DNA of 36,004 nucleotides, taken from Methylotenera sp. Its GTDB lineage: Bacteria; Pseudomonadota; Gammaproteobacteria; Burkholderiales; Methylophilaceae. The notes beneath the pieces were generated by a model, which was not told the DNA's origin, ran no database searches, and worked only from the letters and a program-made list of their open reading frames with translations. Every line of letters starts with the position of its first letter. Position 1 is the first letter of the stretch. This document shows, piece after piece, positions 1-6,081 of this stretch. Both the position numbers and the translations under genes were made by a program. The stretch lies in NCBI GenBank assembly GCA_023259635.1, contig JALRGX010000018.1:1-36004 (forward strand), in the 5' to 3' direction.

Positions 1-339
1 CGAGGCTGGATTGGTGACTATGTCGATGCCAATAACTTTTTGGATTTGTTCATTACCGATGGTGGCAACAACAATACCCACTACAGCGACCCCGTCTATG
101 ACGATCTGATTCTGTATCGCGCCCCAAAGGCGGAAACCCGAGAGGAGCGCTATCGCTTGTTCACCGAGGCAGAGAGTATGCTGATGGACGAGATGCCCAT
201 CATTCCCATCTACACCTACACGTGGAAGCACCTCATTCACCCAAGCGTCGAGGGCATGTACCCCAACCTCATGGATTCTTTAAATCTTAAATACGTTCGG
301 CTGGTATCTGACCGACACCTGCCTGAGGCGCTACGCTAA
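1..339 (+). CDS. Peptide ABC transporter substrate-binding protein, C-terminal fragment (5' end outside window)
   Basis: Reading frame 1 is open from the first base (the ORF track starts only at an internal methionine) and ends at a TAA at 337-339, giving the last 112 residues. The segment containing GWIGDY, a DP-Y-D-L-I stretch, an AE-ML-DEMPIIPIYTY stretch and a final conserved-looking tail matches the C-terminal end of OppA/DppA-like solute-binding proteins (SBP family 5), which deliver peptides to an inner-membrane ABC importer from the periplasm. The signal peptide and most of the fold lie outside the window. The DNA is GC-richer than the genes to its right. Its stop codon overlaps that of the convergent minus-strand ORF by two bases. 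Family assignment is good; the substrate is unknown. Confidence 0.8.
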   Translation, partial: RGWIGDYVDANNFLDLFITDGGNNNTHYSDPVYDDLILYRAPKAETREERYRLFTEAESMLMDEMPIIPIYTYTWKHLIHPSVEGMYPNLMDSLNLKYVRLVSDRHLPEALR

Positions 340-1397
340 TGCTGCGATTCATCCTTATACGCTTGTTGCAGGCGCTGGAGCATCCCCGGGCGGAAGATCT
401 GGACGGTGCCCGAACCCTCTTTTTTCGCCTCATAAAGCGCAAGATCGGCGCATTTATATAAATAATCGGTACGGGTTTCCCGGTCAGAGATAACAATCCC
501 GATGCAGGCATCAATATTTTTATCACCGCCTGAGTAATCCTGCTGTTTCGCATATTCAGCGGTGTAAAGAATCTTCCAGTCATCATTCAGCTTACTAGCA
601 CCATCTAAACGTAGCCCTAAAGTACGGTTAGATTGATTTGCATTGTCATCTCCCAGCCATGCCTTGCCATAACCCAGATCATCAAAACTGGAGAAATAGC
701 CATAACCGGTAAGTGATGCTGTTGGTGAAAAGTGATATTTGATATTGGCAATATCAAGCGCGCCATCAGTACGCAGCTTAGTGTTGATTTGACGTACAGA
801 TTCATAATGCGCCAATCTGATATCGGTATTGGCAATAGATTTATTTAAAACCGATATGCCATCAAAAACTTGCATCACCTGACGGAAACCGATGTCGCCG
901 ATAAACCTGACGTTATCCAGGTTAACTTGCTGGCGTCCAAGTTTGATGTTGGTGTTATCAATCGCACTGATATCTACATATAGTTGATTAATGCCGGTGT
1001 AGCTTGGATCTATTATTTTTGCGTAACTAACATTGCGTGGCTGGTTTGAATATGCATAGATTGGGCCGCTGTAAGGTACGCCATCATTAAAATGATCCTG
1101 AAGTTTTGAAACATCAATTAACTGGGCACTGATATTGAAACCATTAAATGCAGCGGTCTGCCATCCGATCAGGCTGCGAAGCGTTGTTCCATTTGCTGCT
1201 GTGATTCCGTCCTGGTCCACGTGTTCATAACGCAGGCGAAAACTGCTAAGATTCTTGCCATTTTCTACCGCCTCAATAAAACTTTCCGCATTGGCGCTGT
1301 CTGCCTGCGCTTGTGCTGACATAAGCGTTGCACATGCCAATAAACCAGAACTCATTTTTATCATCTGATTCTTAAACCGTTGTTGAGAATTTTTCAT
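336..1397 (-). CDS. Chimeric ORF: alginate-export-type porin N-terminus joined to a GGDEF-domain C-terminus
   Basis: The start is placed at ATG 1397 because AGGA lies just upstream and a typical signal peptide follows (KNQMIKMSSGLLACATLMSAQAQA). The first ~295 residues look like an outer-membrane barrel of the alginate_exp/porin type: LRYEHVDQDG, KLGRQQVNLDN, GYGYFSSFDDLGYG, YTAEYAKQQDY. After about 'NIDA' the protein abruptly becomes the end of a diguanylate-cyclase GGDEF domain: CIGIVISDRETRTD, then CADLALYEAKKEG. Neither half is a complete domain: the porin lacks its C-terminal strands and the GGDEF lacks its active-site half. The 5' part follows nasS by 29 bp and probably belonged to a nitrate-uptake operon. 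The fusion protein is unlikely to be functional; deletion, recombination or misassembly are the likely causes. Confidence 0.75.
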   Translation of the reverse strand: MKNSQQRFKNQMIKMSSGLLACATLMSAQAQADSANAESFIEAVENGKNLSSFRLRYEHVDQDGITAANGTTLRSLIGWQTAAFNGFNISAQLIDVSKLQDHFNDGVPYSGPIYAYSNQPRNVSYAKIIDPSYTGINQLYVDISAIDNTNIKLGRQQVNLDNVRFIGDIGFRQVMQVFDGISVLNKSIANTDIRLAHYESVRQINTKLRTDGALDIANIKYHFSPTASLTGYGYFSSFDDLGYGKAWLGDDNANQSNRTLGLRLDGASKLNDDWKILYTAEYAKQQDYSGGDKNIDACIGIVISDRETRTDYLYKCADLALYEAKKEGSGTVQIFRPGMLQRLQQAYKDESQH

Positions 1398-1425
1398 TTG
1401 TTGTCCTTTTATAAAAATTGATGAA

Positions 1426-2562
1426 CTATGCATGGATATCAAATTGATTTGCATAAGCGTCAGGATTACTGCCATTCCAGACCGTGCCGTCGATTAATTT
1501 GCTAGCTCGCATTGGGGATTCTGGAATCGAAATATCCATTGCGTTTGCAGCGTCCTGATAAAGGTCAATACGATTTACTTTCCGGGAAATGGCAAGATAA
1601 TCAGGCGCCACATTTAACAGGCCCCAGCGCTTGAACTGTGTCAAGAACCACATGGCATCAGAAAGATAAGGAAAATTTACTTTTCCTTCATCGAAGAACT
1701 TAATCGCATTGGCATCTTGCCACTGGCTGCCGTTACCGTTGTCGTATTGGCCTACGAAACGGTCATGAATGACTTGCTCCGGTGCATTCACATAATCTTT
1801 ACCTGACAACAGTGTTGTAACTGCAGAGCGATTTACCATCACATCCAGATAGCGGCAGGATTCCAGTGTTGCCATGATCATTGCGCGACAAGTGTCTGGG
1901 TAGCAGGCTGCAAACTCTGCTGTAACTCCCAGTACTTTCTCCGGGTGATCTGCCCAAATATCCTGACTGGTAGCGACCGTAAATCCTACATTGTCATAAA
2001 CTGCACGCGCATTCCATGGTTCGCCTGCACAATATCCGGCTACATTTCCGACGCTGATATTCGAAACCATTTGAGGTGGTGGCACGACCGTGGTTTTGAT
2101 GTCTTGTAAAGGGTTTATGCCATGACTAGCCAGCCAGTAATACAACCACATCGCATGCGTTCCGGTTGGAAAGGTTTGTGCAAAAGTGAGTTTTGAAGAA
2201 TGCTGTTTAACGAACTGACTGAGTTCAGTGCCGTTAATGATGCCTAAGGTTTTTAACTGGTTAGATAAAGTGATGCCTTGGCCATTCTGGTTCAGCGTCA
2301 TCAAGACTGACATTTCTTTTTGCTGCCCGCCGATTCCAAGCTCAACCCCATAGATCATGCTGTAAAGTGCGTGCGATGCATGCAGGTCACCACTGATTAA
2401 CTTATCGCGAACTGCAGCCCACGAAGCTTCCTTATTAAGATTAATCTTGATGCCGTATTTCTGGTCGAACCCCAGGTAAGAGGCGATCACTAACGGAGCG
2501 CAATCCGTAAGTGCTATAAATCCTATATTTACTGCCTCAAGTTCTGGCTTAAATAGATACAT
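1426..2562 (-). CDS. nasS: Cytosolic nitrate-binding sensor, NasS-like (NrtA/CmpA family)
   Basis: The ORF-track start (2631) lies inside the leader terminator. ATG 2562 has GAGG 8 nt upstream and gives 378 residues. The family is clear from VNIGFIALTDCAPLVIA, EASWAAVRDKLISGDLHASHAL, FAQTFPTGTHAMWLYYWLA and GEPWNARAV, typical of the NrtA/CmpA periplasmic-binding fold. No signal peptide or lipobox is present: the mature-type sequence begins within ten residues of the start. This favours NasS, the cytosolic nitrate/nitrite sensor that sequesters NasT, over a transporter binding protein. The upstream neighbour is nasT, and an ANTAR-type leader separates the two. Family confidence is high; NasS rather than NrtA rests on the missing signal peptide and the nasT context. 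Confidence 0.8.
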   Translation of the reverse strand: MYLFKPELEAVNIGFIALTDCAPLVIASYLGFDQKYGIKINLNKEASWAAVRDKLISGDLHASHALYSMIYGVELGIGGQQKEMSVLMTLNQNGQGITLSNQLKTLGIINGTELSQFVKQHSSKLTFAQTFPTGTHAMWLYYWLASHGINPLQDIKTTVVPPPQMVSNISVGNVAGYCAGEPWNARAVYDNVGFTVATSQDIWADHPEKVLGVTAEFAACYPDTCRAMIMATLESCRYLDVMVNRSAVTTLLSGKDYVNAPEQVIHDRFVGQYDNGNGSQWQDANAIKFFDEGKVNFPYLSDAMWFLTQFKRWGLLNVAPDYLAISRKVNRIDLYQDAANAMDISIPESPMRASKLIDGTVWNGSNPDAYANQFDIHA

Positions 2563-2587
2563 TTCACTAACCTCAATCAATAAAAAA

Positions 2588-2640
2588 CAAAAAAGGCGTC
2601 CCTGCAGCCGGTTAAAAAATAACCATCGCAAGGACGCCTT
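2588..2640 (-). terminator. Leader attenuator (intrinsic terminator) upstream of nasS
   Basis: On the minus strand AAGGCGTCC (2640-2632) pairs with GGACGCCTT (2601-2593), and an inner GGTTA/TAACC helix (2624-2620 with 2614-2610) extends the structure. A run of T follows. It lies in the 5' leader of nasS with no gene ending close to it, so it would stop transcription before the coding region unless relieved. Its 5' arm is shared with the second ANTAR hairpin. Confidence 0.85.
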
Positions 2641-2650
2641 TGTCCGATGG
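2623..2650 (-). promoter_or_regulatory. ANTAR-type hairpin P2 (hexaloop AAAGGC), overlaps terminator arm
   Basis: Minus-strand RNA CCAUC-GGAC-AAAGGC-GUCC, closed by the complementary GAUGG after a short bulge. The loop is six nucleotides with A at position 1 and G at position 4, the signature reported for ANTAR antiterminator targets (EutV, NasR). Its loop and 3' arm use the same bases as the 5' arm of the terminator, so the two folds exclude each other. A small GGGCAA/TTGCCC hairpin (2649-2664) lies just 5' and competes for its outermost pairs. Confidence 0.75.
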
Positions 2651-2680
2651 GCAATAAATTGCCCTTAACTCTTATATAAC

Positions 2681-2708
2681 GCTATTAATTCCTCATTGAA
2701 TCAATAGC
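2681..2708 (-). promoter_or_regulatory. ANTAR-type hairpin P1 (hexaloop AAUGAG)
   Basis: Minus-strand RNA GCUAUUGAUUC - AAUGAG - GAAUUAAUAGC forms an 11-bp stem with one G-U pair and a six-nucleotide loop. The loop has A at position 1 and G at position 4. It sits about 30 nt before hairpin P2 and ends 20 nt after the nasT stop codon, so it is the first element of a two-hairpin ANTAR-binding leader. Confidence 0.75.
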
Positions 2709-2728
2709 GAGCATCTAAAACTTATGTA

Positions 2729-3304
2729 TTAAACTGGCTTCGTTGCCATTTCTATTACATCTTTTGCCAAATCTGCAATACGTTTGTTTTGACGCATTGC
2801 TATGCTACGTAACATTGCATATGCATGATCCTCATCAAAACCATGCTCTTTCATTAGCAAACCCTTGGCTTTTTCAAGCACTTTACGCTCGGCTAATTTA
2901 ACCTTGGTTTGACCAAGCTCATCTCTTAACAGCTTAACTTCTTCAAATCTTATAACCGCCGCATTAATAACCGGTGTCAGGCTCTCGCTTGGCAAGCTGC
3001 CAACTACATAAGCAGAAACACCAGCTTTGATTGCTTCACGCATTTTTTTTATATCGCCATCATGCGTAAACATCACAATCGGTTTTGGTACATTCTGGTT
3101 CATTACACACAGGTTCTCCAAAGTGTCGCGACTTGGAGAGTCTGTATCAATAATCACAATGTCTGGTCTCAATTCACAAACTGCATCATCAAGGTTGGCG
3201 GTACTGTTTAAATGTGCAATTACCTGATATCCAGCTTCAATTAATAATTGCTTTAATGGAGCAACCCTCAACCAATCATCATCTACCAACATTACAGAGA
3301 GCAT
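2729..3304 (-). CDS. nasT: NasT-type response regulator, REC-ANTAR transcription antiterminator
   Basis: The protein has an N-terminal receiver-like domain (SVMLVDDDWLRV at the start, VIIDTDSPSRD with the candidate phospho-acceptor, roughly residues 3-115), a linking helix rich in charged residues (~125-145) and a C-terminal ANTAR RNA-binding domain (KAKGLLMKEHGFDEDHAYAMLRSIA, ~140-190). NasT proteins bind two-hairpin leaders and prevent termination when nitrate or nitrite frees them from NasS. The ORF-track start at 3355 is a TTG lying within a sigma-54 promoter whose predicted transcript begins near 3330, so ATG 3304 (191 aa) is preferred; a weak GGG precedes it. Downstream lies a leader with matching hairpins and the nasS-like gene. 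Confidence 0.9.
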   Translation of the reverse strand: MLSVMLVDDDWLRVAPLKQLLIEAGYQVIAHLNSTANLDDAVCELRPDIVIIDTDSPSRDTLENLCVMNQNVPKPIVMFTHDGDIKKMREAIKAGVSAYVVGSLPSESLTPVINAAVIRFEEVKLLRDELGQTKVKLAERKVLEKAKGLLMKEHGFDEDHAYAMLRSIAMRQNKRIADLAKDVIEMATKPV

Positions 3305-3340
3305 GTGTAACCCAAACAAAGCATTTTTATTGATATCAAG

Positions 3341-3356
3341 CAACATGTATGCCAAC
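3341..3356 (-). promoter_or_regulatory. Sigma-54 promoter for nasT
   Basis: Minus strand TGGCATACATGTTGCT matches the -24/-12 consensus TGGCAC-N5-TTGCW with GG and GC at the correct spacing. It predicts a start near 3330, 26 nt before ATG 3304. An NtrC-type site is centred about 120 bp upstream, the usual enhancer distance. Confidence 0.75.
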
Positions 3357-3441
3357 GTTAACTTTAAATCATAACCATATGAAATATAATGAAAAGTTAA
3401 TAATATTAATGATCGGGTGATGATTTGGTGTAATTTTCCGA

Positions 3442-3465
3442 TGCACTATTGATGTGCAATTGCAC
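3442..3465 (-). promoter_or_regulatory. NtrC-type binding site (enhancer) for nasT
   Basis: TGCACTATTGATGTGCA (3442-3458) is a perfect TGCAC-N7-GTGCA dyad, the NtrC operator pattern. Its right half overlaps a second perfect palindrome, GTGCAATTGCAC (3454-3465), giving three half-sites in tandem. It lies about 120 bp upstream of the predicted sigma-54 start of nasT, on the side shared with the divergent cyclase gene. Confidence 0.7.
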
Positions 3466-3481
3466 CTAAATAAACTGAAGA

Positions 3482-3619
3482 AAACATGGAATAAGTGCCT
3501 ACGCAAACAAATTGCAGCGTTGCAAGGTGTTCGCAACTTCGCTATATACCGCAACTATTCCGGCTCCAGCGTTCCGTTCGCTTGGTGCTTTATCTCGCTC
3601 GACGACTTATTCCATGTTT
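3482..3619. repeat. Small element bounded by 15-bp perfect inverted repeats (MITE-like)
   Basis: AAACATGGAATAAGT at 3482-3496 is repeated as its exact reverse complement at 3605-3619, with 108 bp between. Outside the arms the similarity continues imperfectly for about nine bases. The interior is less AT-rich than the flanks and holds several short hairpins (for example GTTGC...GCAAC). No transposase is encoded and I see no convincing target-site duplication. It could be a non-autonomous element, a REP/BIME-like sequence or a structured RNA. Confidence 0.55.
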
Positions 3620-3938
3620 CCTTAACTTATTTATATTGGAGGCAAAATTCAATTTAATGATACTTGCCTGCCGATTTGTTGATTCCAACAAAGATAAATT
3701 CAAAACTTCTACAAATAAAATATATATTTATACAATTAAATAGCGTTTATTTTTAATGTCTAAATACCGTTAATTCTGGCAGGTAAACTATGTATGTGGA
3801 GTGATTATTTTTTTATTTGTTGACATGTACTTGTAGACAGTTTTATATATTTAACCAATTGATTTAATAATGTTTAAATTCAAATACCCCCTGCACCTTC
3901 ATAACAATCAAGCAAAAATAGACAGTTAAATAATATGC
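3620..3938. other. AT-rich intergenic stretch upstream of the cyclase gene
   Basis: I see no gene here. The ORF-track entries across 3454-3743 run through the inverted-repeat element with no ribosome binding site or recognisable protein. The stretch holds two or three short TAGACA/TGTCTA motifs and a secondary sigma-70-like promoter (TTGACA at 3820-3825, TTATAT at 3843-3848, 17-bp spacer). Confidence 0.5.
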
Positions 3939-3981
3939 TTGACAATGCGTTTTTAATCTGTATATTTAAAATTGTCTAAAT
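3757..3981. promoter_or_regulatory. Four repeated TAGACA/TGTCTA motifs, candidate operators
   Basis: TGTCTAAAT occurs at 3757-3765 and 3973-3981; TAGACAGTT occurs at 3834-3842 and 3919-3927. The hexamers TGTCTA and TAGACA are reverse complements, so one motif occurs four times in 225 bp in both orientations. The last copy overlaps the predicted transcription start of the cyclase gene. Autoregulation by the MerR-type domain encoded there is a guess. Confidence 0.4.
3939..3966 (+). promoter_or_regulatory. Sigma-70-type promoter for the MerR-cyclase gene
   Basis: TTGACA (3939-3944), a 16-bp spacer and TATATT (3961-3966). The predicted start near 3973 leaves a leader of under 20 nt before ATG 3991. 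Confidence 0.6.
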
Positions 3982-3990
3982 GATGGGTTA

Positions 3991-5562
3991 ATGGATGCGA
4001 TAATGATTACTAGTAAATATTTACTGGAACAGACCGGACTTTCCCGTGCTACTTTAAATAACTACATTAGCTTAGGATTATTACCTAAGCCTGTGGTTAA
4101 ACGTATCGCAGCTGAGCCTGGAGCCAGGCTTACAACTTTGGGGTATTTCCCGGATTGGGTATTGAGCCGTATTCAACTGATTCAATCCTTAAAAAAACAA
4201 GGGTTGACTATGAATGCTATCAGCCAGCAAATATCATCAGAGAATAACGCTCTGCCCCTCTTGAATGAAGAACTGTCAGAAAAATACAGCGTATATGCAG
4301 TTGATACTTCAACGGATCATAAAAAGTCATCCTTAGAAAAGGAGCGTGATATGTCCTTGAATAACCCTCCCACAAAGATTCATTCACAAGAATCTCTAAA
4401 CGTGTCAATTGATAGCATTCCCTACCCTGCATATATGATTAATTATGAATGCGGGCTGGTATGGCTAAATACCGCAGCTCAGCAATCCTTATTCACAGGT
4501 GCAGTTATCCCGGACCGTGCGGAAGATCGATCCATTATTCAGAAGTTACTTGAATGGGCTGGAAATTTAGATGCTACTGACAAAGAACTGTTATTTAAAT
4601 CACATTTTAATGTTGTAAAGCATCGGTTATCTAAAGACACGCTATCCAGAACCATTCTATCTTTGCCGCTGGAAGAAAGGCAATGGCTGGAAAACTGTTA
4701 CGACCAATCAGATCCGCCTGAAAATACATTAATACAGGATACAACGCTGCATCATTGGACTAATGTTAATAAACGTATTATTTCCATTAGCTTTAGAGAG
4801 GGTGTACTTTTCACTTATGCTCCCCAGAGTGCAGATTCTAATCAATTGCTTGAATGGTTATCACATCGCGACTCGGTAATTCGAACACTTCTTAGCCAGC
4901 GACTTCCGGTTCTGACGCCAGTGGTTGCTATGGTTGCTGATTTGCAGAATTCTGTCCGTATCTGTTCAGAGCTTCCACCAGATGAATATTTTCAATTAAT
5001 CAATGAAGTTTGGTCTGCACTTGATCCAGTTTTCAGGGAATACTATGGAGCATATGGGAAGCATACCGGTGATGGTATGGTCTATTATTTCTTTCCGCAG
5101 CCCGATAGCAACTACATCATGAATGCGGTTTTATGTGCGTGCAGGATTCGCGAGTGCATGAAAGTGATTAGCCATAAGTGGGCACTTAAAAAGGGATGGA
5201 CCAATCAGTTGTTTATGAACATAGGCCTTAATGAAGGAGAGGAATGGCTGGGCACATTTAAAACCAATACCAGCTATGAACTTGTCGTTTTAGGGGAAAC
5301 AATTAATATTTGCAGCAGACTTTCTGATTTTGCCAAGTATGGTGAAATTTGGGCCACTAAGAACTTGGTAAGTAAGCTAAATCATTCAGAACGGGACTTG
5401 TTGGACTATGGCGTTACGCGCAAAACATTAGACCAGGATGTCTTTGTTTCAAATAGCTATGCCCAGATATCCACGTTGATTGATAAAGATAATTTGAAGC
5501 ATATGAAGCTGATAGATATTTCAAGTGCAGCCGTAACCCAAATACGCGCCATTAAACAATAA
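3991..5562 (+). CDS. MerR-type HTH / PAS-like / class III nucleotide cyclase fusion protein
   Basis: The 523-residue protein begins with a MerR-family winged helix (ITSKYLLEQTGLSRATLNNYI through GLTMNAISQQI, ~5-85). A PAS-like segment follows (~139-170, SIDSIPYPAYMINY), then a helical middle. The C-terminal half is a class III cyclase domain (~310-500). Catalytic positions are visible: metal-binding D317 (VADLQNS) and D361 (KHTGDG), K357, and the transition-state pair N439 and R443 (INICSR). The usual purine-selecting Asp/Thr position appears to be V432, so ATP or GTP preference is unclear. No membrane segment is seen. The gene has its own promoter and terminator and is divergent from nasT. 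It probably makes cAMP or cGMP and may bind DNA; whether it regulates itself or its neighbour is unknown. Confidence 0.8.
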   Translation: MDAIMITSKYLLEQTGLSRATLNNYISLGLLPKPVVKRIAAEPGARLTTLGYFPDWVLSRIQLIQSLKKQGLTMNAISQQISSENNALPLLNEELSEKYSVYAVDTSTDHKKSSLEKERDMSLNNPPTKIHSQESLNVSIDSIPYPAYMINYECGLVWLNTAAQQSLFTGAVIPDRAEDRSIIQKLLEWAGNLDATDKELLFKSHFNVVKHRLSKDTLSRTILSLPLEERQWLENCYDQSDPPENTLIQDTTLHHWTNVNKRIISISFREGVLFTYAPQSADSNQLLEWLSHRDSVIRTLLSQRLPVLTPVVAMVADLQNSVRICSELPPDEYFQLINEVWSALDPVFREYYGAYGKHTGDGMVYYFFPQPDSNYIMNAVLCACRIRECMKVISHKWALKKGWTNQLFMNIGLNEGEEWLGTFKTNTSYELVVLGETINICSRLSDFAKYGEIWATKNLVSKLNHSERDLLDYGVTRKTLDQDVFVSNSYAQISTLIDKDNLKHMKLIDISSAAVTQIRAIKQ

Positions 5563-5565
5563 AAT

Positions 5566-5594
5566 AAAAAAGCAGCTCAAAATGAGCTGCTTTT
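5566..5594 (+). terminator. Intrinsic terminator after the cyclase gene
   Basis: AAAAAGCAGCTC, a short loop, then GAGCTGCTTTT. The A-rich 5' side and T-rich 3' side make it plausibly bidirectional, serving the cyclase gene on the plus strand. Confidence 0.8.
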
Positions 5595-5624
5595 GGGGAA
5601 AGTGACTAATAAATAATAGAGGCG

Positions 5625-6005
5625 TTATCTATTATTGAAAAATGCAATATTCATTACTTTATCATTTACCAGCGTAAGTTCAGTTTCTTTGTATGTATGT
5701 TTTGGATCGTACTTAACAATATTCTTGTAGTACCACATTTCAACTTGCACAGGTTTAGATTTTGATTCATCCGCTCCGGCTTTTAGTAACATTGAGTTAG
5801 CACCTGCTGGTTTTACTGAAAGCTCTTTTTTGAAGGGCTGACCAAGTTTTTCAACAACGACTTTTTTGGATTTTCCGCTGAAGGTATTTAAAAATTCATT
5901 TTCAGTGTAGTTTTTTTTCGGTGGTGCTGCATTCACAATTGAAATTGTGGCGAGTAAACAAGCCGCCATCGCAAAACTTAATAATTTTTTTATAGTAAAT
6001 TGCAT
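5625..6005 (-). CDS. Small secreted protein, SmpA/BLIP-like fold possible
   Basis: ATG 6005 is chosen because GGAG lies 6 nt upstream; the TTG four codons earlier would lie on that ribosome binding site. The 126-residue product has a clear signal peptide (KKLLSFAMAACLLATISIVNA, cleavage near residue 26). The mature part is short and basic. The pattern FLNTFSGKSKKVVVEKLGQP, then VEMWYYKN and a closing strand NDKVMNIAFF, recalls the small two-repeat SmpA/OmlA (BLIP-like) fold, where a 'G-x-P' turn follows the first helices. I do not recognise the protein. It is likely periplasmic. It lies 76 bp downstream of the metallohydrolase gene and may be a separate unit. Confidence 0.7.
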   Translation of the reverse strand: MQFTIKKLLSFAMAACLLATISIVNAAPPKKNYTENEFLNTFSGKSKKVVVEKLGQPFKKELSVKPAGANSMLLKAGADESKSKPVQVEMWYYKNIVKYDPKHTYKETELTLVNDKVMNIAFFNNR

Positions 6006-6081
6006 CTTTATCTCCAAAATTTAGCCTTTCATTATCTCATTTATTGAGACTTAAGCATAACGTTTGACAGAACATTGACGT

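Noticed and set aside
287-835. Minus-strand ORFs 287-586 and 617-835
   Set aside because: They are shadow frames of the porin/GGDEF ORF and have no protein-like features.
2563-2631. N-terminal extension of the nasS-like ORF as a signal peptide
   Set aside because: The hydrophobic LFCFLLI stretch comes from the leader terminator, and a good ribosome binding site serves ATG 2562.
3482-3619. Integron attC-like site
   Set aside because: The arms lack the RYYYAAC/GTTRRRY core boxes, and no integrase or gene cassettes are nearby.
3454-3743. ORFs of 67 and 82 residues running through the inverted-repeat element
   Set aside because: No ribosome binding site, no recognisable protein pattern, two overlapping frames both open, and the region is explained by the inverted-repeat element.
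3820-3848. TTGACA-N17-TTATAT as the main cyclase promoter
   Set aside because: It would give a leader of over 130 nt, and the promoter at 3939-3966 is closer to the start with a -10 nearer consensus; kept only as a possible secondary promoter.
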